Origin: an uncultured Prevotella sp.
GTDB taxonomy: Bacteria > Bacteroidota > Bacteroidia > Bacteroidales > Bacteroidaceae
NCBI GenBank assembly: GCA_937922435.1
Contig: CAKZVT010000025.1
Span: 14,706-78,705, forward strand
Length of the DNA stretch: 64,000 nucleotides
Direction of reading: 5' to 3'
Shown: positions 19,328 through 27,789 of the stretch, piece after piece
Numbering within the stretch: position 1 is the first letter of the stretch
How the letters are laid out: the number at the start of each line of letters is the position of its first letter
Notes under the pieces: generated by a model
Told to the model about the DNA's origin: nothing
Seen by the model: the letters and a program-made list of their open reading frames with translations, nothing else
Databases searched by the model: none
Translations under genes and position numbers: made by a program

Positions 19328-19335
19328 TATTTTTG
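19328..19335 (+). promoter_or_regulatory. -7 element for the TPR/HTH regulator gene
   Basis: TATTTTTG lies 19 bp upstream of the ATG at 19354. The -33 TTG is not evident, so this is a weaker match than the others. Confidence 0.45.
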
Positions 19336-19353
19336 CCGCCAAACAACAACGTC

Positions 19354-20919
19354 ATGCCAACGAGAAAACTATACATAATGTTGACAGCACTGGCCGTAAT
19401 ATCGGCCATCGGCTGCAATAGGAAGACAGGCATGAAGGCGCAGCTTGCCGAGGCCGACCGCATAATCGACACGGCAGCAGACTCCGCCCTCGCCATACTG
19501 GAAGGCATAAACATCAACGCAGGCGACGACGGCGACAAGGCCATGTACAACCTTCTGCTGACACAGGCGCGATATGCAAGCTACATCCCGGTAACATCGG
19601 ACTCGCTGATAAACACCAGCATCAGGCATTACAAACAAACAGGCGACACGCACCTGCTGGCAAGGGCGTATTACTACAAGGGCGCGACCGCATACGACAA
19701 CGGGAAGACGGAAAACGCGCTAACCTGCCTGAACGAGGCCGAAAGGCTGGCGGAAGCCGGCAACGACAAACCGTTGTCGAGCAAAATATACGAAAAGAAA
19801 TGCTTTGTATTTTACGAACTGGGGTATAAAAAAGAACAACTTGAATACGCAAAGCGGTTTTACAACATAACCACCGAACTGAAAGACACCGACCGCATGG
19901 GCACGGCCCTTAACGAGCTGGCGGTAGCTTACCAGAAGGCAGGACAGAAGGACAGCGCCTGCGCCTGCTTGAAAACGTCAATCAAACACATAGCACGGAA
20001 CGACAACAGGACAAAGGCGATAAGCTATGCAAACATAGCGCAGATGTGTATCGACAACGAAGAATACGACTCGGCACAGCATTACATAGACAAAGCCACG
20101 GGCACTTACCGCCTGCCCTTCGCCCTTTCAGTAGCAGGAGAACTGCTATACAAGACCGGGCAAACCGACTCGGCGGCCGCGTTATGGAGGAAAGTAGCAA
20201 AAGAAGGGGACGCAGAAGACAAAATATCGGCATACAGACTGCTGAAAAAATACTATGAAGCAAAACAAATGTACAAGGAGGCAGCACTTGCAACGGACAG
20301 CCTTAACAGCCTGGAAGACAGTCTGAACCGGCACAACTACCGCATAGCCGAAATGCAAACGGAATTTTACAACGACCAAGAAGACCGCCGCGAGGCCCAA
20401 AGGACGGCATTGGCCATAGGCTCAATATGCGCCGCAGCCGCAGCCTGCTGCCTTATATTTGCATACAAATACAGGAAAAGCCGCAGCAAATCGGCTCATG
20501 CCATAACGGCGATGTCAGACAAAATAGAAAAAGACAAGCAGGCACAAGCGAAAAAAGACACCGAAATAAAGCACATAAAAGCCGAATTTGAAAGATACAA
20601 GGAGAACAACGAGAAAGACCTGTACGCAAGGAACATGCTCATGCAACATGGTCACAAGATATTCTGCATGATACAAAACAGGGAAACGAACATAGCGAAA
20701 CTTACAAACGAAGACATTGACACCTTCATAAAGTTTTACCATGAGATGAACGACCGCACGCCTACCTGCTTCACATACAACAAGCGGAGAAGGAAACAGG
20801 AACTATTCAGCATCATTCAGGGCATGGGGTATGACACAAAGGAAGCTGCCGAATTCATGTGTACAACAACTGAAGCCGTGCGCAAAATGAGGTCGAGGAT
20901 AAACCACGAAAACAAATAA
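19354..20919 (+). CDS. TPR / transmembrane / C-terminal HTH-like regulator
   Basis: A 521-residue protein of a build common in Bacteroidetes. A lipoprotein-like N-terminus (lipobox AIGC, Cys21) is followed by TPR-like helical repeats (about 30-335, e.g. LARAYYYKGATAYDNGKTE). A transmembrane segment follows (about 350-372), then a basic coiled coil (373-430) and a C-terminal region ending KQELFSIIQGMGYDTKEAAEFMCTT, TEAVRKMRSRINHENK, which resembles a LuxR-type helix-turn-helix. The layout suggests that a periplasmic signal alters a cytoplasmic DNA-binding end. It is divergent from the PUL and is the obvious candidate regulator of it, although this rests on position only. The start is set by the signal peptide. 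Confidence 0.8.
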   Translation: MPTRKLYIMLTALAVISAIGCNRKTGMKAQLAEADRIIDTAADSALAILEGININAGDDGDKAMYNLLLTQARYASYIPVTSDSLINTSIRHYKQTGDTHLLARAYYYKGATAYDNGKTENALTCLNEAERLAEAGNDKPLSSKIYEKKCFVFYELGYKKEQLEYAKRFYNITTELKDTDRMGTALNELAVAYQKAGQKDSACACLKTSIKHIARNDNRTKAISYANIAQMCIDNEEYDSAQHYIDKATGTYRLPFALSVAGELLYKTGQTDSAAALWRKVAKEGDAEDKISAYRLLKKYYEAKQMYKEAALATDSLNSLEDSLNRHNYRIAEMQTEFYNDQEDRREAQRTALAIGSICAAAAACCLIFAYKYRKSRSKSAHAITAMSDKIEKDKQAQAKKDTEIKHIKAEFERYKENNEKDLYARNMLMQHGHKIFCMIQNRETNIAKLTNEDIDTFIKFYHEMNDRTPTCFTYNKRRRKQELFSIIQGMGYDTKEAAEFMCTTTEAVRKMRSRINHENK

Positions 20920-21044
20920 AAAACGGGACATTTCATCGATAAAAAACCGGTATTCTTCGCATAAACCGCTAATTCCCAGCAACTTGCATTTCAGCAAATG
21001 TCACACCTTGAACTGGGACTATTGCGAAATCGGGCAAAAAGCGA

Positions 21045-21052
21045 TAATTTTG
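21045..21052 (+). promoter_or_regulatory. Promoter of the broken small lipoprotein gene
   Basis: TAATTTTG (21045-21052) with TTG 20 bp upstream. It predicts a leader of about 125 nt before the ATG at 21184. The leader includes a possible 14-codon reading frame from about 21071. The promoter appears intact although the gene has a premature stop. Confidence 0.7.
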
Positions 21053-21183
21053 CAGGAAAAAGCAAGGACAATGGCAACGCACAGCGTCTGCCGGACAAGA
21101 AGCACAATATCCTGACACGGCATGAAACATTGCTGCCATTGCCATAAAAAAGAACATGAAGATTACTAAAACCAAACAATAAA

Positions 21184-21696
21184 ATGAAAACATTAAAACT
21201 ATTCATTATGCTTGCCATCAGCACATTATTGCTGAACGCATGCTCATGCGAGTCTGATGAAGGAATGGTGGGCACTGAGGTGACAATCGTGTGAAAAAAC
21301 ACGATGAGCTTTGACCAGCTGAACGGCGGCAAGGACACCATACGCATAAAAAACAACGGCTCAATCAACATTTGTGGCGTATGGGTCTATGACGCGTCAA
21401 AAGACAACACGGAATGGCTGTGCCGTACCATGCTATCCAACCAGCATCCCGACAAAATAGAAGCCGACGGCACTGTTTACGGCACAATCGAATATGACGA
21501 CAAATGGGATGTGACAAAAATAACAATAGACCAATACACAATAAGAAGGATTTACAACGACGACGGAACAAAGAGGAATGAATATGAAGTATCGGTCAGT
21601 CCGTCAGCCGAGCCTCGCAGATACCGCATATCCATAGGCGTAATTTGCGAACGTGAGGGCGACTTCATAAGTCCTACGACTGTCGACGTGGAATAA
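21184..21696 (+). pseudogene. Small lipoprotein gene interrupted by an in-frame TGA
   Basis: The frame opens at ATG 21184 with a lipoprotein signal (MKTLKLFIMLAISTLLLNAC) and continues SCESDEGMVGTEVTIV. Then a TGA stop at 21292-21294 appears, and the same frame continues without any shift as KNTMSFDQLNGGKDTIRIKN to the stop at 21696. Without the TGA the product would be 170 residues. The distal part (131 residues from ATG 21304) keeps the composition of a real protein and has no lipoprotein signal of its own. A TGG-to-TGA (Trp) change would explain it. Function is not recognised. A sequencing error or stop-codon read-through are alternatives. Confidence 0.7.
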
Positions 21697-21737
21697 CGTT
21701 ATCCGATAAGCGTTTTTCACCATTCAAACCAATAGAC

Positions 21738-21786
21738 AAAAGGGCAACTGTAATTACGGCGAAAGCTGTAATGGCGGTTGCCCTTT
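21738..21786 (+). terminator. Hairpin after the broken lipoprotein gene
   Basis: AAAGGGCAAC (21739-21748) pairs with GTTGCCCTTT (21777-21786), and inner ATTAC/GTAAT pairing extends the stem. It lies 40 bp after the stop codon. Only a short T run follows. Confidence 0.55.
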
Positions 21787-21813
21787 ATCGGTTGGAAAAT
21801 TTTTCAACAACTC

Positions 21814-22011
21814 ATGTATTCGGATGCAGAGAAAACCGAAGCCATAGCCAAGGCAAGAAGCATTTTGGAGGAATTTCATGCAAAAGGCGCATGGTATCGG
21901 GAAAAAGCATTACCTTTGCACCAGCCTTGGTCGATAGACAAGGCTCGACATAGAAGTAAGACAAGCGTGTCTTGCACAGACTGTTTCTCAACTCAAAAAA
22001 CGACCAAATAA
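21814..22011 (+). CDS. Short helical reading frame, possible gene remnant
   Basis: A 65-codon frame beginning MYSDAEKTEAIAKARSILEE, a helical charged stretch that reads like real protein, followed after about residue 35 by sequence with no protein-like character. The frame contains a TACCTTTG motif that matches the local -7 element. It could be the 5' remnant of a lost gene or chance. No homologue is recognised. Confidence 0.25.
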   Translation: MYSDAEKTEAIAKARSILEEFHAKGAWYREKALPLHQPWSIDKARHRSKTSVSCTDCFSTQKTTK

Positions 22012-22147
22012 AAAGAGTGAAGGGGAAACGGGGTTGAAGTGCGCCCGGCATAGCGGGTGTATGCTTTGCCTTGTTTTATCCTTTCCGGGTTCTTGGTCGT
22101 TCCCTTGAGTTGGTAGGACAATGGCAAAGGACATGCCTGCCTTTTTT
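21987..22147 (+). ncRNA. Structured intergenic RNA candidate upstream of the PAP2 gene
   Basis: CTCAACTCAAAAAACGACCA (from 21987) and TTGGTCGTTCCCTTGAGTTG (to about 22112) can pair over two 8-bp helices separated by a 3x3 internal loop. Inside lies a second stem GCGCCCG/CGGGTGT (22041-22060). A T6 run (22142-22147) ends the region. The gap 21697-22202 has no convincing gene, so an RNA element is plausible. It could also be an old mobile-element end. Confidence 0.3.
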
Positions 22148-22271
22148 ATGTCAATACTTAGCGTTCTGCAGAAGAAAGACAAACTCATAAATACGACCAA
22201 AAATGAAAAGTTTTCAAATTCTGCGCCCACGCCGCAATTCGGCACACAGCCGGGTTACGGGTAAGGGGAAA

Positions 22272-23057
22272 ATGTGTTCAAACGTAAGCAAGTCACGGCT
22301 TCGGGCAATGACGGCGGCCGCTGTGATGGCAGCCGGAATGTGCCATGTGCAAACCTCCGCGCAGGTGGCTTACACAGACAGCATCGGCAGCATGGACGCC
22401 ACGTGCAATTTCAAGGCAGCCCAACTGATTGTGCCGTCCGCGCTGATTGTGACAGGCTCAATCGGTGTATGCAACGGATGGTTTCACTCCATCAACCACG
22501 AGGTGAAGGACGGCATGGCAGATTGGCGGAGGAACAAGTATGTAAAGGTGGACGACTACCTGCAATACCTGCCTGTGGCTGCAAACATAAGCCTCGGACT
22601 AATCGGTGTGGAAGCCAGGCATCCGTTCAGGGAAAGGATTGCCTGCACGGCAACGGCGTATATGGCCATGGGCATAATGGTAAACGTAACGAAACGCGCC
22701 GTAGGAGAAAAGCGCCCCGACTCTAACGCCAGAAACTCGTTTCCGTCAGGACATACCGCCACCGCCTTCATGGGAGCCGAACTGGTACGCAGGGAATACG
22801 GCAACACCATTGGAATGTGCGCCTATGCTGTTGCAACAAGCATAGCCGTGATGCGCCTGTACAACAACCGGCACTGGCTGAACGACATCATGGCTGGCGC
22901 AGGCATGGGAATTCTGTCGGCCAAAATCGGCTTCTGGCTGCTGCCGTGGGAAAAACGCCTGCTGGGCTGGGACAAAAAGAAGGACTACACGGCATTAATA
23001 CCATTTGCCGCCCTGCAAGACAAGAGCTTCTCGCTCACGTTTTGCACCACATTCTGA
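22272..23057 (+). CDS. PAP2-family membrane-associated phosphatase
   Basis: A 261-residue PAP2 phosphatase (acid phosphatase / lipid phosphatase fold). The three catalytic motifs are present: KRAVGEKRP, then SFPSGHTAT, then RLYNNRHWLND. An N-terminal signal-like hydrophobic segment suggests export, and other hydrophobic helices are present. In bacteria such enzymes dephosphorylate undecaprenyl diphosphate or lipid A; which applies is unknown. The start at 22272 (MCSNVSK) gives a normal signal peptide. An earlier in-frame ATG at 22203 would add 23 mostly basic residues and remains possible. A shared terminator follows. Confidence 0.88.
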   Translation: MCSNVSKSRLRAMTAAAVMAAGMCHVQTSAQVAYTDSIGSMDATCNFKAAQLIVPSALIVTGSIGVCNGWFHSINHEVKDGMADWRRNKYVKVDDYLQYLPVAANISLGLIGVEARHPFRERIACTATAYMAMGIMVNVTKRAVGEKRPDSNARNSFPSGHTATAFMGAELVRREYGNTIGMCAYAVATSIAVMRLYNNRHWLNDIMAGAGMGILSAKIGFWLLPWEKRLLGWDKKKDYTALIPFAALQDKSFSLTFCTTF

Positions 23058-23066
23058 AAAAATAAG

Positions 23067-23094
23067 AGGTGCAGCCTCAAATGAGGCTGCACCT
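23067..23094. terminator. Bidirectional terminator between PAP2 and TPR genes
   Basis: A 13-bp perfect stem (23067-23079 / 23082-23094) with A/T-rich flanks on both sides, between convergent genes ending at 23057 and 23130. Confidence 0.9.
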
Positions 23095-23129
23095 TTTATT
23101 GTATATACCACTACAATACCAGCCCTGCA

Positions 23130-24554
23130 TTACTGCAACACGGTCATTGCCTGTGTGGCTGTCGGGTTCTGCGGGTCGATGGCGAGCACCTTCTCGTAAT
23201 ATGTCTTGGCCGTAGCATTATCTTCCTTCACGATGTAATAGTAGCCAAGATAGAGGTAAGGCTCGATGAGGAGCTTGGGATTGTCGGCGTTCTCGGTCTG
23301 CGCAATCTGTGCGTACTCCTCATAATAAGGCTTTGCAAGACCTTGCGTTGTCTCCGGGTCGAGCTGCGAATTGATACGGGCACGCATCATCGTAGCATAC
23401 AGCTTGTTGCTCGGAGACTCGGAAGCTATCCTGCCGTAGATTTCGTCGGCCTTCTTGAAGGCGTTAACCTTGTCTGCCGTAAGAGAATCGATGGCTGTTG
23501 CCTGTTGCATGTAGAGCTTTGCAAGGCCGTCAAGGTCGGGCACTGAAGGCTTCTCAATCTTGCTCAAATACTGGTCGTAGTAAGCAAGACCGTTGGTGAA
23601 ATCACCCTTGGCGATGTATGCGTCAGACATCTGCTTGCGCACGTCATTCAGCTCGGCGTTCATCTCCAAAGCCTTCTTGAACTGCTCGATGGCCTGGTCG
23701 AATGCTTTGTCACCCATGAGGGCGTAGCCGTAATACTGATAGTCGCGGGCAGAAATCTTAGCGCTGTCAGACTTGTTGAAAAGCGCATCGGCATACTTCA
23801 GCGCGTTCTTATAGTCCTTAAGGTCGGTGTAGTTGTAGAACGTTATACGGTTCATGGCCGCGCTACGCGGATTCTTGCTTACACCGAACAGTGAAACCTC
23901 AAGACTCTTCTGTGAATTGGCAAGAAGAAGCTCTGCGGTTGCGTATTCCGTAAGATAATTTTCCTTCAACTGGTTCTTGTCTACCTTTGCATAATACTCG
24001 GCCGCCTGCTCCAACTTGTTGGCACCATAGAAGAAATGACCTGCTTCGGCATCGACAGGATAAGTCGGGTCTACGGCACGCAGCTCCTCCAGTTTGGCAA
24101 CAGCGCCCTCCGGGTCTACCTTGCGGTAAACTGCAGCATACTTTACATAACCTGTAGGATTAGCCGGGTCAAAGTGAATGGCTTGGTTATAAAAACTTGC
24201 CGCACCGCCACCCTCGTTGCTGCTCAATGCCGCGAGGTCGCCAAGAAGTATTGAAGCAAGAGCCTTACCCTTGTTGTCCTTTCCACGCTCAATAGCCATC
24301 TCGGCATACTCACGGGCGGAAGCCGTATCACGGATTTCAAGGAAGGCGCGGCCAAGTCCGGCCAAAGCCTCGGCGTTTTTCTTGTTCTCCTTTACGAAAT
24401 CCTTTACCTGGTCTTCAAATGCGGCAGGATTAGACTTGTTGCTTACTACTACTTTCGTGATGTCATCAACTTGCGATTTAACATCCTGTGCCACCGAAGG
24501 AGCCGATACAATTGTTATCAATGCTCCTGCAAAAAAATATTTTATTGCTTTCAT
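23130..24554 (-). CDS. Periplasmic TPR protein of the TonB operon
   Basis: A 474-residue protein with a signal peptide (start at the ATG at 24554, cleavage after APSVA). It consists of TPR repeats, e.g. AEALAGLGRAFLEIRDTASAREYAE and YYGYALMGDKAFDQAIEQFKKALEMN, ending AKTYYEKVLAIDPQNPTATQ. It is the last gene of the exbB-exbD-exbD-tonB-pstS-like operon, 100 bp after the preceding gene. The conserved order in Bacteroidales suggests a role linked to TonB energy transduction, but the role is not known. TPR domains bind protein partners, so a scaffold function is likely. Confidence 0.88.
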   Translation of the reverse strand: MKAIKYFFAGALITIVSAPSVAQDVKSQVDDITKVVVSNKSNPAAFEDQVKDFVKENKKNAEALAGLGRAFLEIRDTASAREYAEMAIERGKDNKGKALASILLGDLAALSSNEGGGAASFYNQAIHFDPANPTGYVKYAAVYRKVDPEGAVAKLEELRAVDPTYPVDAEAGHFFYGANKLEQAAEYYAKVDKNQLKENYLTEYATAELLLANSQKSLEVSLFGVSKNPRSAAMNRITFYNYTDLKDYKNALKYADALFNKSDSAKISARDYQYYGYALMGDKAFDQAIEQFKKALEMNAELNDVRKQMSDAYIAKGDFTNGLAYYDQYLSKIEKPSVPDLDGLAKLYMQQATAIDSLTADKVNAFKKADEIYGRIASESPSNKLYATMMRARINSQLDPETTQGLAKPYYEEYAQIAQTENADNPKLLIEPYLYLGYYYIVKEDNATAKTYYEKVLAIDPQNPTATQAMTVLQ

Positions 24555-24654
24555 AATCAAACTGTTTTAAAAACAATCACTTATTAAACTAATATCAAAT
24601 GAAATCGTCACTTATAAGCCTGCTACATATAGGACTACGCCAACATGCAAAAGT

Positions 24655-25614
24655 TTAATCACTCGTTACATTGACTGTCCTTACCGTTATGTCGCCTCTC
24701 ATTGGCAGCAGACCCGACTTGAAAATTATCAACTGCCCCTTAGGTCCTTCTATAAAATGGGCAAATCCCCACGGCAGCCCGTTGATAGGGTCGTTGAGTA
24801 ATGCATATATAGTTCTTACCAACGGATAACGTCCGTCAAGCAAGTATGCCTGGTAAGGTTTCCAGCTATTCATGTATGTAGCTGTATCCAAACGGCTTAC
24901 CGACATTACGGTTATATTCTTCTTGAATGTGGTGTTAGTGGTGTCGCGCTTGTCATTCAGCCAATTAGAACCGATTATGCCAATAGAGTTAGGGGTTTTC
25001 TCCACGTAATCGATTACTTCCTTGCTGGTCTGTGCCGCCACGATATTCGGACTGTTTATGGGTTTGCCACCAAGCAATGAATCGACACAGAAATGAACCG
25101 TACTCGACTTCTTGTTGTCAAAAACCACTAAAATGTCACCTCGTTTTGACCCGGGCACTATGTCGCTCCAAGTCTTCGCCTGTCCGCTAAGCACACGCTT
25201 AATATCTTTCACGGTAATACATGAATCTGTATTCTCCTTATTGATGATAAGCGACAGCCCGTCATAAGCCAAGGGTATGGCTACAGGCAGATAATTACGG
25301 GCTTTAAGGTTGTCAAACTCTTCTTTCGTGAAATTTCTTGTAGTGATGGCAAGCTGTATGCTGTCAGTCATAAGCATGTTTACAGCATCAAGCTCGTTGG
25401 TGTAAATTGGAGTTAATTCCGACTCACGATAGATACTTTCAAATACTTGTATCTGCTCGTCAATAATAGGGCTAAAACTTTCGTCAGAAGCGAAAGATAT
25501 CGCTCCTGACGAATAAGTATCTGTCCGACCGCTCTTGGGCTTGTCGGCACAAGCCGAAACAAGCCACAAAAGCAGCGTAAATCCTACAAAACCGTAGAAT
25601 AGCTCTTTTCTCAT
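24655..25614 (-). CDS. PstS-like substrate-binding lipoprotein in the TonB operon
   Basis: A 319-residue lipoprotein (lipobox VSAC, Cys22) of the PstS/SBP type. Features are ISFASDESFSPIIDEQIQVFE near the N-terminus, VAIPLAYDGLSLIINKEN, and GQAKTWSDIVPGSK; these are typical of phosphate-binding-protein-like (PBP_like_2) domains. There is no pstC/pstA/pstB here, which argues against a phosphate ABC importer. Instead the gene lies 10 bp after tonB. The binding residues for phosphate cannot be confirmed by reading. A sensing or assembly role with the TonB complex is an inference from position. Confidence 0.88.
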   Translation of the reverse strand: MRKELFYGFVGFTLLLWLVSACADKPKSGRTDTYSSGAISFASDESFSPIIDEQIQVFESIYRESELTPIYTNELDAVNMLMTDSIQLAITTRNFTKEEFDNLKARNYLPVAIPLAYDGLSLIINKENTDSCITVKDIKRVLSGQAKTWSDIVPGSKRGDILVVFDNKKSSTVHFCVDSLLGGKPINSPNIVAAQTSKEVIDYVEKTPNSIGIIGSNWLNDKRDTTNTTFKKNITVMSVSRLDTATYMNSWKPYQAYLLDGRYPLVRTIYALLNDPINGLPWGFAHFIEGPKGQLIIFKSGLLPMRGDITVRTVNVTSD

Positions 25615-25624
25615 CTTGCGTTTA

Positions 25625-26452
25625 TTACTGCAGTTTGAAAGTTACCGGCAGCGTGTACCTTACATTCACGGTAGTACCGTTCTGCTTACCCGGAGTCCAC
25701 TTCGGCATACTGCTTACGACGCGTATAGCCTCCTTGTCCAACGACGGGTCAACGCCACGGGCAACCCTTACATCTGAAATAGAACCAGTCTTGCTAACGA
25801 CAAACTGTACGATAACTCGACCCTCGATGCCGTTCTCTGCCGCGATTACAGGGTATTTGATATTATCCCTCAACCACGCCATCAAAGCACCCTGGCCACC
25901 AGGGAACGAAGGCTGCTCCTCAACTACGTCGAAGACCTTGTTCTCTTCTTCCTTCGGAGGTTCAGGCTGAGCGATTTCCTCCTTGGCCTTGAGCACCTCG
26001 CCACCGATTTCATCGTTACCGATAACGTTGAACGCACCGATGGTAGTCTTGGTCTTCTGGAGGTCATCCTGGTTCTTCATTTCTTCTTCAGGTTTCACTT
26101 CCTCGTCCTTCTTAATGACAGGTGCAGTGAACTTGATAGAACTCTTCACCTTCTCTACCTGCTTAGGCTGCTCAATCTTGACAGGAGCCTTCTTCTCCAC
26201 CTTCGGTTCCTTCTTCGTCTGGATAGACGAAAGTTCCACCGCTGTAGTTACGGCAACCCTCTGATTGGCCTGAATTACATTCTTGATCGCTATGGCAGAG
26301 AATATGACAACAGCAGCAATAAGCACGATTAAGATTGACCAAATGTTGCGCTTGCCAGTACTCTTACGAAGCCTATATGCTCCGTAGGACTGGTTTCTGC
26401 CCTCAAACACAAGGTCGCACCATGCATTAGATATTAAATCTACTTTTGACAT
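25625..26452 (-). CDS. tonB: Energy transducer TonB
   Basis: A 275-residue inner-membrane protein: cytoplasmic N-terminus with QSYGAYRLRK, a transmembrane helix about 37-56, a Lys/Glu/Pro-rich periplasmic linker (KKEPKVEKKAPVKIEQPKQ), and a C-terminal TonB domain (about 185-275) with FPGGQGALMAWLRDNIKYP, GRVIVQFVVSKTGSI and MPKWTPGKQNG. It passes energy from ExbB/ExbD to outer-membrane receptors such as the SusC protein encoded at 13.9-17.0 kb. Fourth gene of the operon. Confidence 0.96.
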   Translation of the reverse strand: MSKVDLISNAWCDLVFEGRNQSYGAYRLRKSTGKRNIWSILIVLIAAVVIFSAIAIKNVIQANQRVAVTTAVELSSIQTKKEPKVEKKAPVKIEQPKQVEKVKSSIKFTAPVIKKDEEVKPEEEMKNQDDLQKTKTTIGAFNVIGNDEIGGEVLKAKEEIAQPEPPKEEENKVFDVVEEQPSFPGGQGALMAWLRDNIKYPVIAAENGIEGRVIVQFVVSKTGSISDVRVARGVDPSLDKEAIRVVSSMPKWTPGKQNGTTVNVRYTLPVTFKLQ

Positions 26453-26491
26453 TGTCTTTACGTTTTAAATGTTAACCAACGACAATTACTG

Positions 26492-27145
26492 TCAGTTGAA
26501 CCGCACGCCCTTCTTGGTGAGGAGCTGCTTGTCTTCCGGAGTAATGTTGTCGATGACATACTTACCTATACTGCAAATCTGCATCTCGTCCAGAGCGTCA
26601 ACCAAATTCTTATAAGAAGCATCGTCCGTTGCCTTGATGATGATTGTCAACGTAGGAATCTTCTGCCCATTGACGTTACCATCCTTCAGCTTGTCAAGCT
26701 CCTTATTGTAAATGGAATCAGGATACTTAGCAGGGTCTTTGAGTTTCTTGGCATCAAGTTCCGCTTTTGCCTTCAATATTGCAGCTACAGGAACCGTACC
26801 GTCTTCAGTTACGTGATTGATAAGCACGTCACGTATACCCTTTGACCCCCATGTAGTTTCCTTCAGGCAAGAAGGGTCTTCGTAGTTGGGGATACCTGCT
26901 ACATAATAAATCTTATCATTCCCGGCTACAAAGATTGTAATAGTCTGTGAAGCCTTAGTTGCAGTCTTGTCCTGCTCTTGCACATTCTGGTCATTGCTCG
27001 GCATGGTCAAGAGCATAGCCTGGGGCTTGCTCAAGGACGTACACAGCATGAAGAACGTGATAAGAAGCATCATCATGTCCACCATAGGCGTGAAGTCCAC
27101 GCGAAGGTCGATTTTCTTCTGTCTACTTACTTTCTTTTTTGCCAT
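26492..27145 (-). CDS. exbD: ExbD/TolR-family proton-channel protein, second copy
   Basis: A 217-residue biopolymer-transport protein: a basic N-terminus, one transmembrane helix with the conserved Asp23 in the motif DFTPMVDMMMLL, and a periplasmic domain. The periplasmic domain is larger than in the classical ExbD (about 140 residues) and differs from the neighbouring copy, so the two may form a heteromeric rotor/peptidoglycan anchor. It lies 3 bp after the first exbD stop. Assists ExbB and TonB. Confidence 0.93.
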   Translation of the reverse strand: MAKKKVSRQKKIDLRVDFTPMVDMMMLLITFFMLCTSLSKPQAMLLTMPSNDQNVQEQDKTATKASQTITIFVAGNDKIYYVAGIPNYEDPSCLKETTWGSKGIRDVLINHVTEDGTVPVAAILKAKAELDAKKLKDPAKYPDSIYNKELDKLKDGNVNGQKIPTLTIIIKATDDASYKNLVDALDEMQICSIGKYVIDNITPEDKQLLTKKGVRFN

Positions 27146-27148
27146 GTC

Positions 27149-27760
27149 TTAGTCCTCCACTTTTTTATAAGAAGTGATAAGCTCGTAACGGTTTTGGTTC
27201 ATGTCCTGAAGTTCTGACATTACTTTCTTGATAACCTTATAAGGTGTATCAGAGTCGGCCTTGATGGCCAGTTTCATGTCTGAATTTGCATCAGTAACCG
27301 TCTTCACCCAAAGCTGGAACTCGCTCATGCCACCATCAATGCTGTCAGTAGGCACACCCTTGTCTTCCTGAAACTTGTTCATCTGAGAAGACTCTTGGTT
27401 AAGGAATGCCGACATGTCATTCATTGACACGCCAATGTTTGTGGCACTGCGCACATTTTTCATCTGCGTCCCGTTCAGTGATACTCCGAACTGGTCAGCC
27501 ATGGTACCAAGAGCTGCCTCCATGTCACCTGGCTTGTCCCAGCCCAAGAACACCTTACCTTTCTTATCGATAAGGATAGTCAGGACGTTCTTGTCTGTGA
27601 CCTTCACCTCCGAAACTGAGCCTGGCGTATTGACCTTTACCGCCTCGTTCTTGACGAATGTTGACGTCAACATAAAGAACGTGAGCAGCAAGACCATCAC
27701 GTCGCTCATCGGAGTCATGTCGATCCAGATGGACTGTCTCTTAATTTTTACTTTACCCAT
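27149..27760 (-). CDS. exbD: ExbD/TolR-family proton-channel protein, first copy
   Basis: A 203-residue paralogue of the next gene. The transmembrane helix carries the conserved Asp20 in IDMTPMSDVMVLLLTFFML. The periplasmic part (about 40-203) has KNVLTILIDKKGKVFLGWDKPG and ends ELQDMNQNRYELITSYK. Two ExbD-like proteins in one operon are usual in Bacteroidetes. It lies 29 bp after exbB. Confidence 0.94.
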   Translation of the reverse strand: MGKVKIKRQSIWIDMTPMSDVMVLLLTFFMLTSTFVKNEAVKVNTPGSVSEVKVTDKNVLTILIDKKGKVFLGWDKPGDMEAALGTMADQFGVSLNGTQMKNVRSATNIGVSMNDMSAFLNQESSQMNKFQEDKGVPTDSIDGGMSEFQLWVKTVTDANSDMKLAIKADSDTPYKVIKKVMSELQDMNQNRYELITSYKKVED

Positions 27761-27789
27761 AGTAATTAAAATTTAAAGGGTTAGTAAAA

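Noticed and set aside
22039..22065. GTGCGCCCGGCATAGCGGG resembles the 5' end of bacterial group II introns
   Set aside because: No domain V, no reverse transcriptase and only about 100 bp of further sequence; kept only as part of a possible folded RNA or scar.
24655..25614. Complete phosphate ABC importer
   Set aside because: Only the binding protein is present; flanking genes are tonB and a TPR protein.
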